This document shows, piece after piece, positions 29,728 through 38,627 of a stretch of DNA of 64,000 nt; positions within the stretch are counted from its first letter, which is position 1; every line of letters starts with the position of its first letter. The DNA is taken from contig NZ_AP025628.1 of NCBI RefSeq assembly GCF_025999835.1, positions 3,100,001-3,164,000 of the forward strand, in the 5' to 3' direction. The position numbers and the translations under genes are program-made. This DNA is from Caldinitratiruptor microaerophilus (GTDB taxonomy: Bacteria; Bacillota; Sulfobacillia; Symbiobacteriales; ZC4RG38). The notes beneath the pieces were generated by a model. That model worked only from the letters and a program-made list of their open reading frames with translations. It did not search any database and was not told the origin of the DNA.

Positions 29728-31656
29728 GTGGCGGAGAAGTTCTACATCACGACGCCCATCTACTACCCCAGCGACCGGCTGCACATCGGGCACTCGTACA
29801 CCACCGTGGCGGCGGACGCGCTCGCCCGCTACCACCGCCGGCTGGGGCACGATACGTGGTTCCTCACTGGCACCGACGAGCACGGTCAGAAGATCGAGCG
29901 GCGGGCGCAGGAGGCGGGGAAGGAGCCCCAGCAGTTCGTCGACGAGATCGTCGCGAGCATCAAGGATCTCTGGAAGGCGCTCCACATCTCATACGACGAC
30001 TTCATTCGCACCACTGAGCCCCGCCACGAGAAGGCGGTGCAGGCCATCTTCACCCGGCTCTACGAGCAGGGCGACATCTACAAGTCGGAATACGAGGGCT
30101 GGTACTGCACGCCCTGCGAGACGTTCTGGGTCGAGTCCAAGCTCAAGGAGGGCAAGTACTGCCCGGACTGCGGCCGGCCGGTCGAGCGGATGCGGGAGGA
30201 GAGTTACAAGTTCCGTCTCTCGAAGTACGCGGACCGGCTCCTGAAGCACATCGAGGAGCACCCGGACTTCATCCAGCCCGAGTCGCGCCGCAACGAGATG
30301 ATCGCCTTCATCCGGCAGGGGCTGGAGGACCTGTCCGTCAGCCGCACGGCGGTCCGCTGGGGCATCCCGGTACCCTTCGACCCGGCGCACACGATTTACG
30401 TGTGGATCGACGCGCTGTCCAACTACGTGACGGCGCTCGGCTACGGGTCGCAGGACGACTCGCTCTACCGGCGCTACTGGCCGGCCGACCTGCACCTGGT
30501 CGGCAAGGAGATCGTGCGGTTCCACACGATCATCTGGCCGATCATCCTGCTCGCGCTGGGCGAGCCGCTGCCGAAACAGGTCTTCGGCCACGGCTGGCTC
30601 CTCTTCGGCACCGCCGGCGAGAAGATGTCCAAGAGCAAGGGGAACGTCGTGGACCCGCTGGTGCTCATCGACCGCTATGGCGTCGACGCGGTCCGCTACT
30701 ACCTCCTGCGGGAGGTCCCCTTCGGCGCCGACGGCACGTACACCGAGGACGCGCTCGTGCTGCGCACGAACGTCGACCTGGCCAACGACCTGGGCAACCT
30801 CCTCAACCGGACGGTCGCGATGATCGACCGCTTCGCCGGGGGCAAGGTGCCCGACCCGGCAGGCGGCGACGACGGCGTGCTCCGCGAGGCCGTCGCGGAG
30901 GCCCTGGCCGGCATGCGGGAGAACATGGACCGGCTCCTGATCTCGGACGCGCTGGCGTCGCTGTGGAAGGTCGTGGGGCGGGCGAACAAGTACATCGACG
31001 AGCAGGCTCCCTGGAACCTCGCCCGGGACCCGGGCAAGCAGGACCGCCTCGGCGCCGTCCTGTACAGCCTCGCGGAGACCCTGCGCGTCCTGGCGGTGGC
31101 GCTCACCCCGTTCCTGGTGGAGACGCCGGAGAAGATCTGGGATCAGCTGGGTCTCGACCCGTCCGGGGTGCGGACCGAGCCCTGGGACGAGGCGACCCGC
31201 TGGGGCGGCCTGCGGCCGGGCACCGCGGTCCGCCGCGGCGACCCGCTGTTCCCCCGCATCGAGGCGGAGCGGGCCGAGGCCCCGGGCGACGGCGAGCCCG
31301 CCGGCACGGCGGAGGTACCGGAGGGCGTGGCCCTCATCGACTACGCCGACTTCCAGAAGCTCGACCTGCGCGTCGCCCGGGTGCTGTCCGCCGAGCCCGT
31401 GCCCAAGACCGACAAGCTCCTGCGCCTCGAGCTGGACGTGGGCGGGGAGCCGCGCCAGATCGTGAGCGGGATCGCCGAGCACTACCGGCCGGAGGAGCTG
31501 GTCGGCCGCCTCATCGTCATCGTCGCCAACCTCAGGCCCCGGAAGCTCCGCGGGGTCGAGTCGCACGGGATGCTCCTGGCCGCCTCGACCGAGAACGGGG
31601 AGCTGAGCCTGGTCACCCTGGACCGGCCGCTGCCGAGCGGGAGCCGGGTGCGGTAG
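29728..31656 (+). CDS. metG: Methionyl-tRNA synthetase
   Basis: A 642-residue class I synthetase that charges tRNA-Met. HIGH is at 19-22, the zinc knuckle is CTPC...CPDC, and the ATP loop is EKMSKSKGNVVDP. After the anticodon domain a tRNA-binding EMAPII/Trbp111 domain begins near residue 535 (DFQKLDLRVARVL...GMLLAAS). GTG 29728 has GGGGAGG at 29713-29719. Control by the T-box leader is clear. tatD follows after 1 base. Confidence 0.97.
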   Translation: MAEKFYITTPIYYPSDRLHIGHSYTTVAADALARYHRRLGHDTWFLTGTDEHGQKIERRAQEAGKEPQQFVDEIVASIKDLWKALHISYDDFIRTTEPRHEKAVQAIFTRLYEQGDIYKSEYEGWYCTPCETFWVESKLKEGKYCPDCGRPVERMREESYKFRLSKYADRLLKHIEEHPDFIQPESRRNEMIAFIRQGLEDLSVSRTAVRWGIPVPFDPAHTIYVWIDALSNYVTALGYGSQDDSLYRRYWPADLHLVGKEIVRFHTIIWPIILLALGEPLPKQVFGHGWLLFGTAGEKMSKSKGNVVDPLVLIDRYGVDAVRYYLLREVPFGADGTYTEDALVLRTNVDLANDLGNLLNRTVAMIDRFAGGKVPDPAGGDDGVLREAVAEALAGMRENMDRLLISDALASLWKVVGRANKYIDEQAPWNLARDPGKQDRLGAVLYSLAETLRVLAVALTPFLVETPEKIWDQLGLDPSGVRTEPWDEATRWGGLRPGTAVRRGDPLFPRIEAERAEAPGDGEPAGTAEVPEGVALIDYADFQKLDLRVARVLSAEPVPKTDKLLRLELDVGGEPRQIVSGIAEHYRPEELVGRLIVIVANLRPRKLRGVESHGMLLAASTENGELSLVTLDRPLPSGSRVR

Positions 31657-31657
31657 G

Positions 31658-32431
31658 ATGCTCTTCGACACCCACTGCCACCTCCACCACCCGCGGTTCG
31701 ACGCCGACCGGGCCGAGGCGCTGGCACGGGCCCGGGAGGCGGGTGTCACCCGGCTCCTCCTCGTCGGAACCTCGGTCGAGGACGCCCGCGCGGCCCTCGA
31801 GCTGGCTGAGCAGCACAAGGGCGTGTTCGTGGCGGCCGGCGTCCATCCCGAGGGAGCGGCCCGCTGGGACGGCGGTACCCGGCGGGCCCTCCTGGACCTG
31901 TGCCGGCATCCCAGGGTGCGGGCGATCGGGGAGGTGGGGCTCGACTACCACTGGGACTACCCCCGCGCCGACCAGGAGCGGGCCTTCCGTGCCCAGATCC
32001 GCCTGGCCCGGGAGGTGGGCCTGCCGCTCGTGATCCACGACCGGGACGCCCATGCCGACGTGCTGCGGATCCTGGAGGAGGAGGGGGCGGGCGAGGTGGG
32101 CGGCATCCTGCACTGCTTCTCGGCTGGCTGGCCCGAGGCCGAGCGGGGGCTGTCGCTGGGATTTGCGCTGGGCATCGGCGGGCCCGTCACCTACCCCCGG
32201 AACGACGCCCTGCGGGCGGTGGTGCGCCAGGTGCCGGCCGACCGCCTGGTGCTGGAGACCGACAGCCCGTACCTGGCGCCCCAGGCCCGCCGCGGGCAGC
32301 GCAACGAGCCGGCCTTCGTCCGCTTCGTGGCGGAGGCCGTGGCCGCCGAGCGGGGGCTCTCGTTCGAGGAAGTCGCGCGCCTGACCTCCGGCAACGGTGC
32401 CCGCATCCTCCGCCTGGACGGCGCTCCGTAG
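31658..32431 (+). CDS. tatD: TatD-family metal-dependent hydrolase/DNase
   Basis: A 257-residue amidohydrolase-fold protein. DTHCHLHHPRFD holds two metal histidines, E in AIGEVGLDYH, HCFSAG, and LETDSPYLAP with the last metal aspartate. TatD proteins are 3'-5' DNases linked to DNA quality control. It is translated right after metG, as in many Firmicutes. Confidence 0.94.
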   Translation: MLFDTHCHLHHPRFDADRAEALARAREAGVTRLLLVGTSVEDARAALELAEQHKGVFVAAGVHPEGAARWDGGTRRALLDLCRHPRVRAIGEVGLDYHWDYPRADQERAFRAQIRLAREVGLPLVIHDRDAHADVLRILEEEGAGEVGGILHCFSAGWPEAERGLSLGFALGIGGPVTYPRNDALRAVVRQVPADRLVLETDSPYLAPQARRGQRNEPAFVRFVAEAVAAERGLSFEEVARLTSGNGARILRLDGAP

Positions 32432-32516
32432 CTCGGGTGCGACAGCGGCTGAGGGCACCCGGGCGCCTGTCAATCCTCATTTTGGAATACAGCCGAAAAA
32501 GAGGGAATAAAGCCGC

Positions 32517-32563
32517 CACGCCCGGCTTCCCGGGAGCAGTCCGGTGCTCCCGGGCCGGGCGTG
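32517..32563 (+). terminator. Terminator after tatD
   Basis: A long inverted repeat: CACGCCCGG (32517-32525) with CCGGGCGTG (32555-32563), then CCCGGGAGCA with TGCTCCCGGG inside, closing a six-base loop. CATTTGA follows. The AT-richer stretch before it (32470-32515) has no gene. Confidence 0.75.
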
Positions 32564-32566
32564 CAT

Positions 32567-32596
32567 TTGACGGAACGGGTGCGCGGGGCCTATAAT
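32567..32596 (+). promoter_or_regulatory. Promoter of the 3D-domain protein gene
   Basis: TTGACG (32567-32572), 18 bases, perfect TATAAT (32591-32596), about 34 bases before the start codon. Confidence 0.75.
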
Positions 32597-32629
32597 GCTC
32601 AACCGGACATTCCCGAAGGGAGTTGGCGG

Positions 32630-33679
32630 TTGGCGGTGGGCACCGTGGAGATCGTCGCGCCCGCCGGGGGCGGCCGGAAGCCGCTTGTCACCCCGTTTCG
32701 GTTGGCCGTCCTCGGGGGCGCCGTCCTTCTCGGGCTTTCCCTCTCCCTCGTGACCGCTGCTCTCCGCGAGACACACACGGTCCACCTGACCGTGGCGGGA
32801 GAGGGAGTGGACACCTTCCGGACGCGGGCCCGGACGGTCGAGCAGGCCCTGCGCCAGGCCGGGGTGGAGCTGGGCCCGCGCGACCGCGTCGAGCCCGCGC
32901 CGGCGACGCGCCTCCGGAAGGATACGACCATCACGGTCGCGCGGGCGGTACCCATCCGCGTGCGCGCCGACGGCCGGGAGTGGGAAACCTGGGCCTGGGC
33001 TCCCACCGTGGGTCAGGCCCTCGTCGCGGCCGGAATCCGCCTGGGACCCCTGGACCGCGTGGAGCCGGCGCCGGAGACACCACTGACGGGTGCGGGAGGC
33101 GCCCCCCGGGAGATCCGGGTGTTGCGCGTCCGGGAGGAAGAGACCACCCAGGTCGTGGAACTACCTTTCGGGACCGTGAAGCGAGAGGACTGGAACCTCC
33201 CTGCGGGCCAGCAGCAGGAGATCCGGGCCGGCATCCCCGGGGAGAAGGAACTGACCATCCGGACCCGCTACGAGGACGGGGTGGCGGTGAGCCGGACGGT
33301 CGTGGCCGAGCGGGTGACGCGCCCGCCCGTGGACCGCGTTGTGGCGGTGGGCACCGCCGGCACCGTCTCCCGCGGCGGGCAGACGCTCCGGTACCGGCAG
33401 GTGCTGCGGATGGTCGCCACCGCGTACGCCCCCGGCGACGGGTACACCCCGGGCACCCGGACGGCGAAGGGGCTGAGGGCCGGGCGGGGCGTGGTGGCCG
33501 TCGACCCCCGCGTGATCCCGCTCGGGACCCGTCTCTACATCGACGGGTACGGCCCGGCGGTGGCGGGGGACACGGGGGGATCCATCCGGGGGAACCGCAT
33601 CGATCTCGGGTTTGACACGCCCTCCGAGGCGCGGGCCTTCGGCCGGCGCACGGTGACCGTGTACGTCCTGGCGCGGTGA
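32630..33679 (+). CDS. 3D-domain cell-wall protein (RpfB/YabE-like)
   Basis: A 349-residue secreted or membrane-anchored protein. One N-terminal membrane helix (LAVLGGAVLLGLSLSLV) is followed by two DUF348 modules (each with RVEPAP), a G5-like segment and the C-terminal 3D domain with VVAVDPRVIPLGTRLYI and DTGGSIRGNRIDLGF, whose aspartates give the name. Such proteins cut or remodel peptidoglycan during growth or spore revival; Bacillus yabE lies in the same place before rsmA. TTG 32630 is chosen because AAGGGAG lies at 32616-32622; GTG 32636 is possible. Confidence 0.88.
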   Translation: MAVGTVEIVAPAGGGRKPLVTPFRLAVLGGAVLLGLSLSLVTAALRETHTVHLTVAGEGVDTFRTRARTVEQALRQAGVELGPRDRVEPAPATRLRKDTTITVARAVPIRVRADGREWETWAWAPTVGQALVAAGIRLGPLDRVEPAPETPLTGAGGAPREIRVLRVREEETTQVVELPFGTVKREDWNLPAGQQQEIRAGIPGEKELTIRTRYEDGVAVSRTVVAERVTRPPVDRVVAVGTAGTVSRGGQTLRYRQVLRMVATAYAPGDGYTPGTRTAKGLRAGRGVVAVDPRVIPLGTRLYIDGYGPAVAGDTGGSIRGNRIDLGFDTPSEARAFGRRTVTVYVLAR

Positions 33680-33718
33680 GGGCGCGGGCCTCCGGGGGGA
33701 ACCCGGAGGCGTCAGCTG

Positions 33719-34606
33719 TTGGAGCAGTTCGATCCGGCGAGCGTCCGGTCGATCCGGGCCTGGCTCGAGGCGCGGGGGCTGCGCCCGCGCCGCGGGCTGG
33801 GTCAGCACTTCCTCGTGGACCGCCGCGTCGTGGATCGGATCGTGGCGGCGGTGGAGCCGGCCCCAGGGGACCTGGTGCTCGAGATCGGCCCGGGGCCGGG
33901 GATCCTCACCCGGGCCCTCGTGGAGGCCGGCGCCCGGGTGGTGGCCGTCGAGCTGGACCGCCAGCTTGCGGCCTTGCTGCGGGACACCCTGCCCGCCGCC
34001 GGGGCGCCCGGCACGGTCGAAGTGGTGGAGGGCGACGCCCTGAAGGTGGACCTGGCAGGCCTTCTCGCCGCGCGCCTCCGGCCCGGCGCGCGCGCCCGCG
34101 TGGCGGCGAACCTTCCGTACTACATCACCTCGCCGCTTCTCTTCCGGCTGCTCGAGGAAGACTTACCCCTGGAGCGGATCGTGGTCATGGTCCAGCGGGA
34201 GGTGGCCGACCGCATCCTGGCGCCGCCGGGCACGCGGGCCTATGCCGCCCTGAGCGTCGCCGTCGCCTACCACGCCGAGGCCCGGCTCGTCGCCCGGGTC
34301 CCGCCGGGGGCGTTCTGGCCGCCTCCGTCGGTGGACTCCGCGGTGGTGCTGCTCCGGCTGCGGGAGCGCCCCCCGGTGGCTACCCCGCGGGAGGCGCTCT
34401 TCCGGGTGGTGCGGGCAGCGTTCGGACAGCGGCGGAAGACCCTGCTCCGCGCGCTCGCCGGCGGGCTCCGGCTCGACGGCGACGTCGTGGCCCGGGCGCT
34501 GGCGCGGGCGGGGGTGGACGGCACCCGGCGGGGAGAAACCCTGTCACTGGCGGAGTTCGCCGCGGTGGCCGACGCCCTCGCCGGGACGGGCGGACACACG
34601 GGCTGA
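33719..34606 (+). CDS. rsmA: 16S rRNA A1518/A1519 dimethyltransferase
   Basis: A 295-residue methyltransferase (KsgA) that doubly methylates two adenines near the 16S 3' end. GLGQHFLVD, the SAM site LEIGPGPGILTRALV, and the catalytic NLPYYITSPLL are all there, and the C-terminal FGQRRKTLLRAL is typical. The start is TTG 33719 behind CCGGAGGCG. Confidence 0.96.
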   Translation: MEQFDPASVRSIRAWLEARGLRPRRGLGQHFLVDRRVVDRIVAAVEPAPGDLVLEIGPGPGILTRALVEAGARVVAVELDRQLAALLRDTLPAAGAPGTVEVVEGDALKVDLAGLLAARLRPGARARVAANLPYYITSPLLFRLLEEDLPLERIVVMVQREVADRILAPPGTRAYAALSVAVAYHAEARLVARVPPGAFWPPPSVDSAVVLLRLRERPPVATPREALFRVVRAAFGQRRKTLLRALAGGLRLDGDVVARALARAGVDGTRRGETLSLAEFAAVADALAGTGGHTG

Positions 34607-34616
34607 GTACGGCCCG

Positions 34617-34625
34617 TGGTATACT
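34617..34625 (+). promoter_or_regulatory. Extended -10 promoter before the YkuK-like gene
   Basis: TGGTATACT (34617-34625) is a TGn extended -10 with no clear -35, 70 bases before the next ATG. Confidence 0.5.
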
Positions 34626-34694
34626 GTGAAGTGGGTCCACCGTTCCGGCGAATCCGGGAGCGGGTGACGGGCCAGGGCCAGGGGGGCTGGTCGG

Positions 34695-35174
34695 ATGAAG
34701 GAGGAACCGTTCATAAGCCCGAGCCGCGGGCCGCTCAGCTTCGACGCGATGGTGGCGGACATCTTCCAGTTCATCGCGGCGGACCCGACCGCGCGTTACA
34801 AGCTCATCGTCGGCACGGACTCGCAGGCACGGGACGACGTGACCTTCGTGACGGCGGTGATCGTGCACCGGCTCGGCAAGGGGGCCCGGTACTACTACCG
34901 CCGTCGCGTTCAGCCGAAGATCACCAGCCTCCGGCAGAAGATCTTCTACGAGACGGCGATCTCCCTGACGCTGGCGGACCGGCTCGCCCGCCGGGTCCGG
35001 GAGGCAGGGGACCCCTCCCTGAACGTGGAGATCCACCTGGACGTGGGCAACGGCGGGGAGACCCGGGACCTGATCCGCGAGGTCACGGGCATGGTCACCG
35101 GGTCCGGCTTCCGCGCGGAGATCAAGCCGTACTCGTACGGCGCTTCCAAGGTCGCCGACCGGTACACCAAGTGA
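34695..35174 (+). CDS. RNase H-like YkuK-family protein
   Basis: A 159-residue protein matching Bacillus YkuK (DUF458). KLIVGTDSQ near residue 36 carries the first acidic residue of an RNase H-like fold; further motifs are VEIHLDVGNGGETRDLI and AEIKPYSYGASKVADRYTK at the end. The function is not established. It stands where Bacillus has yabG. The Shine-Dalgarno-like AAGGAGG here lies just after the ATG, so the real site is the weaker G-rich run upstream. Confidence 0.85.
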   Translation: MKEEPFISPSRGPLSFDAMVADIFQFIAADPTARYKLIVGTDSQARDDVTFVTAVIVHRLGKGARYYYRRRVQPKITSLRQKIFYETAISLTLADRLARRVREAGDPSLNVEIHLDVGNGGETRDLIREVTGMVTGSGFRAEIKPYSYGASKVADRYTK

Positions 35175-35230
35175 CCGGCCACAATCAGCGCCGACTTCGG
35201 CGCCCCGGCGAATCGGTCGGCGGATAGATC

Positions 35231-35260
35231 TTGACAGCTCAGACAGGGCGCTGCTAAAAT
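35231..35260 (+). promoter_or_regulatory. veg promoter P1
   Basis: Perfect TTGACA (35231-35236), 18 bases, TAAAAT (35255-35260). Confidence 0.75.
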
Positions 35261-35270
35261 CTAAGATTCC

Positions 35271-35307
35271 TTGACGCCTGTCCTTCCGGCTGGTACAATA
35301 ATTGTAC
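35271..35307 (+). promoter_or_regulatory. veg promoter P2 with palindrome over the -10
   Basis: TTGACG (35271-35276), 17 bases, TACAAT (35294-35299) with an upstream TG (extended -10). The -10 lies inside a perfect 15-base palindrome, GTACAAT-A-ATTGTAC (35293-35307). Bacillus veg also has strong tandem promoters. Confidence 0.7.
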
Positions 35308-35349
35308 TGGTGTGCCCGCTGCACCGACCCGGAAGGATGTGGTAGAGAA

Positions 35350-35628
35350 GTGGCCCCCAAGAGCGTCCTGGCTGAGATCAAGCGGGATCTGGACTCGTAT
35401 GTCGGTGCCCGGATCCGCCTCAAGGCGAACAAGGGCCGCAAGAAGGTGCTCGAACGCGAGGGCGTCCTCGAACAGACCTACCCCAACATCTTCGTGGTCA
35501 GGCTCGACGAGGGCGACCTCGGCGAACGCCGTGTATCGTACAGTTACACCGACCTGCTCACGGAAGCCGTGGAACTGGTCGTCTACGATGCCGGCAAGGA
35601 AACCAAGATCGAGTGCCACGGCCGCTGA
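35350..35628 (+). CDS. veg: Veg protein
   Basis: A 92-residue small basic protein matching Bacillus Veg, linked there to biofilm formation. IKRDLDSYVGARIRLKANKG, EGVLEQTYPNIFVVRLD and RVSYSYTDLLTEAVEL are the conserved blocks. GTG 35350 follows AAGGATG. Two SigA promoters precede it, in keeping with the strong expression known for veg. Confidence 0.93.
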   Translation: MAPKSVLAEIKRDLDSYVGARIRLKANKGRKKVLEREGVLEQTYPNIFVVRLDEGDLGERRVSYSYTDLLTEAVELVVYDAGKETKIECHGR

Positions 35629-35691
35629 CGGGCGGCGTGGCTGTGAATCGGGCCGGGGCCTGCGCCCCGGCCGCATCGCGAGGTGAGGGCC

Positions 35692-36603
35692 GTGAGGGAG
35701 GACGGACCCCCCGCGCCGGGCGCCATCCGCCTGGAGGCGCGCGCCAAGCTCAACCTCGTGCTGGAGGTGGTGGGCCGGCGGCCGGACGGGTACCACGAGA
35801 TCCGCTCGGTCATCGCCCCGCTCGACCTGGCGGACACCGTCACCGTGGAGCGGCTGGAGGAGCCGGCGGGCAGCCTCGAGCTGGAGGTCGACCCCCCGGG
35901 CGTGGTCGGGGAGGCGGACAACCTCGCGCTACGCGCCGCCCGCCTGATGCGGGACGCAGCCGGAGTGCCGGACGCCGGGGCGCGGATCCGCATCGCGAAG
36001 CGGATCCCCGTGGCCGCGGGGTTGGGCGGGGGTAGCACCGACGCCGCGGCAGTGCTCCTGGCCCTGAACCGCCTGTGGGGTCTGGGCTGGCCGGCGGAGC
36101 GGCTGCAGGCGCTTGGCGCCCGCCTCGGAGCCGACGTCCCCGCCTGCCTCCGGGGCGTCCTGGGGGAGACGGTGCTGGCGGAGGGGGTCGGGGAGCGGGT
36201 GACCACGCTCCCGCCGGCACCCCGCCTGCACGTGGTGCTGGCCACTCCGGAGGCGACGTGGCCGGGGCCGAAGACCCGCACCGTCTACGCAGCGTACCGC
36301 CCGCCGGGGATCGGAGCACGGGCGGAGCAGGCGGTGGCCGCCCTGCGCAGAGGGGACACGGCCGGCCTGCTGGCGGCCGTCGCCAACGACCTCGAGCCCG
36401 GCGCGGCCGCACTCGTGCCGGCGATTCGCCACCTGCGCGAGGCCTTCCTGTCGGCCGGCGCCCCGGTGGTGGCCATGGCCGGCGCCGGCCCCACCGTCTT
36501 CGCCCTCGCCCCCGACCCCGCTCTGGCGGAACGCCTCGCGGCCGCCGCCCGCCCCCTCGCCCGGGCGATCCACGTCACAGCGACGGGGGACGTGCTACCC
36601 TGA
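35692..36603 (+). CDS. ispE: 4-diphosphocytidyl-2-C-methyl-D-erythritol kinase
   Basis: A 303-residue GHMP kinase of the non-mevalonate isoprenoid pathway. AKLNLVLEVVGRRPDGYHEI, the ATP loop PVAAGLGGGSTDAAAVL and the C-terminal MAGAGPTVFAL are diagnostic. GTG 35692 has GGTGAGG just upstream; GTG 35683 is an alternative. Confidence 0.96.
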   Translation: MREDGPPAPGAIRLEARAKLNLVLEVVGRRPDGYHEIRSVIAPLDLADTVTVERLEEPAGSLELEVDPPGVVGEADNLALRAARLMRDAAGVPDAGARIRIAKRIPVAAGLGGGSTDAAAVLLALNRLWGLGWPAERLQALGARLGADVPACLRGVLGETVLAEGVGERVTTLPPAPRLHVVLATPEATWPGPKTRTVYAAYRPPGIGARAEQAVAALRRGDTAGLLAAVANDLEPGAAALVPAIRHLREAFLSAGAPVVAMAGAGPTVFALAPDPALAERLAAAARPLARAIHVTATGDVLP

Positions 36604-36635
36604 AGGGGCACCGAGGACAGCGGAGGTGAGCGGCC

Positions 36636-38627
36636 ATGCGGCTGGGGACGAGCATCCGCGCCAAGCTCCTCGCCGCCATGCTGCTGCTCGGTTTCATCCC
36701 CCTCAGTGCCGGGGCCGGCAGCCTCATCCTGGGCTGGCGGGTGCTCACGCGGGTCACCCAGGAGTTCGTCGGCCGCGTGCCCGTGGCCGCCTCGACCCGG
36801 ATCGAGGAGCTGCTCTATTTCCGCTACGTGGACATCGCCCACTGGGCCCGCCTGGACGTCGTGGCCGACCCGGCGGCGCGCGAGGCGCAAAGCCGCCTCT
36901 TCGCCGAGATCGTCAGCCTCTACCGCCCGTACGCCTGGGTGGGGCTCGTCGACCCTTCGGGGCGCGTGGTTTCCGCCTCCGACCCGGCCTCCGCCGGCGC
37001 GGACCTCTCCGAGGCGCCATGGTTCCGCACGGCCAGGGCCGAGTTCGCCGGCGTTCCGGCCGGCAACCCGGCGGGCGGCGCCGGTGGGGCAACGTCCTGG
37101 GGTGAGCTGCCGGTATCCGTCTCCGACGTGCACCCGCTCGAGCCCGGGGACGGACAGCCGGTGGTGGGGTTCACCACACCCGTCCGGGACCGGGCGGGCC
37201 GGCTGCAGGGGTACCTGCACTCCGAGGTGTGGCTCTCCTTCGTGGTCCGCCACGTCCTCTCGCTCCAGCCCACGCCGGGCGCGCGGGCCTTGCTGTTGGA
37301 CCGGGCGGGCCGGGTGCTGGCGGATAACCACGGCCCACGGCCCGTGGGGGATGCCTCGCCCGCCCTTCCGGGTTGGGGGGTGGGCGTGGAGGACCTCCTG
37401 CGGCTGCGGGCGGTCCAGGCGGCGCTGCGGGGCGACACGGGCGTCCTCCGGGAGCGGGTGGGCCAGCAGGACGCGCTGGTGGGATTCGTGCCGATGCGGG
37501 GTTACGGGCCCTACCGGGGGCTCGGCTGGTCGCTGCTCCTCTTCCTGCCGGTCAGCGAGGCCTACGCCGCCATCTGGGACCAGGCCCGCTTCACCGCGGC
37601 GATCCTGCTGGTCGGGCTTCTGCTGGTGATCGCCGTGGCCGTGGTGCTGTCCCGCCAGATGAGCGCGCCCGTGCTGCGGCTGGCCGGAATCGCCCGGCGG
37701 GCGGAGGCGGGCGAGCTCGTCTGCGACTTTCCGGCCTCGGGAACCCGGGACGAGATCGCCGAGCTGACCGAGAGCTTCCGGGGGATGGTCCGGGCGATCG
37801 GCCGCAAGCAATCGGAGCTGGAGGAGGCGAACCGCCGGCTCGAGGAGGCGAACCGGCAGCTCGAGGAGGCCAACCGCCTGCAGTCCGAGTTCCTCACCAA
37901 CGTCACCCACGAGTCCCGGACCCCGCTGACCGCCGTCCTGGCGGCCACGGAGATGCTGCGCCAGGAGGTGGTCGGCCCCCTGGGACCGCGCCAGCTGCGC
38001 TACGTGGAAAGCATCGAGGCGAACGCCCGGCGGGCGCTGGAGTGGATCAACAACCTCCTCGACCTCGCCCGGGCGGAAGCGGGGCGGATGGAGTTCCGGC
38101 CCATGGCCGTCGACGTCCCCGAGGTCGCTCGGCGGGCCCGGGAAGCCCTGGAGGGGCCGATGGGCCAGAAGGGGCTCGCCTGCCGCGAGGAGTGGGAGCC
38201 GGACCTCCCGGCGGTGCGGGCCGACCCCGAGCGCCTGCAGCAGGTCCTCCTCAACCTCCTCGGCAACGCCGTGAAGTTCACCCCCGAGGGCGGGTCGATC
38301 GCGATGGGAGCCCGGCGGGACGGTCCGGCCGCCGTGTCCATCTACGTTCGGGACACGGGGATCGGCATTCCCCCCGAGGAGCAGGAGCGCATCTTCGAGA
38401 AATTCCACCAGGTGGACACGCGGCTGTCGCGCCGCTACCCGGGTACGGGCGTGGGCCTGGCCCTGGTGCGCCGGCTGGTGGAGTTGCACGGTGGCACGAT
38501 CCGGGTATGGAGCCGGCCGGGCGAGGGCGCCGAGTTCACCGTCACGTTGCCGGTGGCGGCGCCGGAGCGGGTGCCGGCAGCAGGAGGGGATCACGACGTT
38601 GGCGCGGCGGATCCTCGTCGTGGATGA
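36636..38627 (+). CDS. Membrane sensor histidine kinase
   Basis: A 663-residue kinase. A first membrane helix (about 10-33) and a second (about 319-341) enclose an extracytoplasmic sensing domain of some 285 residues, of Cache type by size and by VGLVDPSGRVVSASDP. A HAMP domain and a heptad coiled coil follow, then the H-box with H425 (NVTHESRTPLTAVL), N-box LLNLLGNAVKF, DTGIGIPPEE and GTGVGLALVRRLVELHGG. It should phosphorylate the response regulator encoded next, whose start overlaps its end by 29 bases. GGAGGTGAG precedes the ATG. The signal is unknown; the molybdoenzyme operon downstream is a likely target. Confidence 0.93.
   Translation: MRLGTSIRAKLLAAMLLLGFIPLSAGAGSLILGWRVLTRVTQEFVGRVPVAASTRIEELLYFRYVDIAHWARLDVVADPAAREAQSRLFAEIVSLYRPYAWVGLVDPSGRVVSASDPASAGADLSEAPWFRTARAEFAGVPAGNPAGGAGGATSWGELPVSVSDVHPLEPGDGQPVVGFTTPVRDRAGRLQGYLHSEVWLSFVVRHVLSLQPTPGARALLLDRAGRVLADNHGPRPVGDASPALPGWGVGVEDLLRLRAVQAALRGDTGVLRERVGQQDALVGFVPMRGYGPYRGLGWSLLLFLPVSEAYAAIWDQARFTAAILLVGLLLVIAVAVVLSRQMSAPVLRLAGIARRAEAGELVCDFPASGTRDEIAELTESFRGMVRAIGRKQSELEEANRRLEEANRQLEEANRLQSEFLTNVTHESRTPLTAVLAATEMLRQEVVGPLGPRQLRYVESIEANARRALEWINNLLDLARAEAGRMEFRPMAVDVPEVARRAREALEGPMGQKGLACREEWEPDLPAVRADPERLQQVLLNLLGNAVKFTPEGGSIAMGARRDGPAAVSIYVRDTGIGIPPEEQERIFEKFHQVDTRLSRRYPGTGVGLALVRRLVELHGGTIRVWSRPGEGAEFTVTLPVAAPERVPAAGGDHDVGAADPRRG
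37818..37880 (+). repeat. Three tandem 21-bp repeats in the kinase coiled coil
   Basis: Units at 37818-37838, 37839-37859 and 37860-37880 encode three LEEANR-type heptads (residues 395-415) between HAMP and the H-box. Changing the repeat number would lengthen or shorten the signalling helix by whole heptads. Confidence 0.8.
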
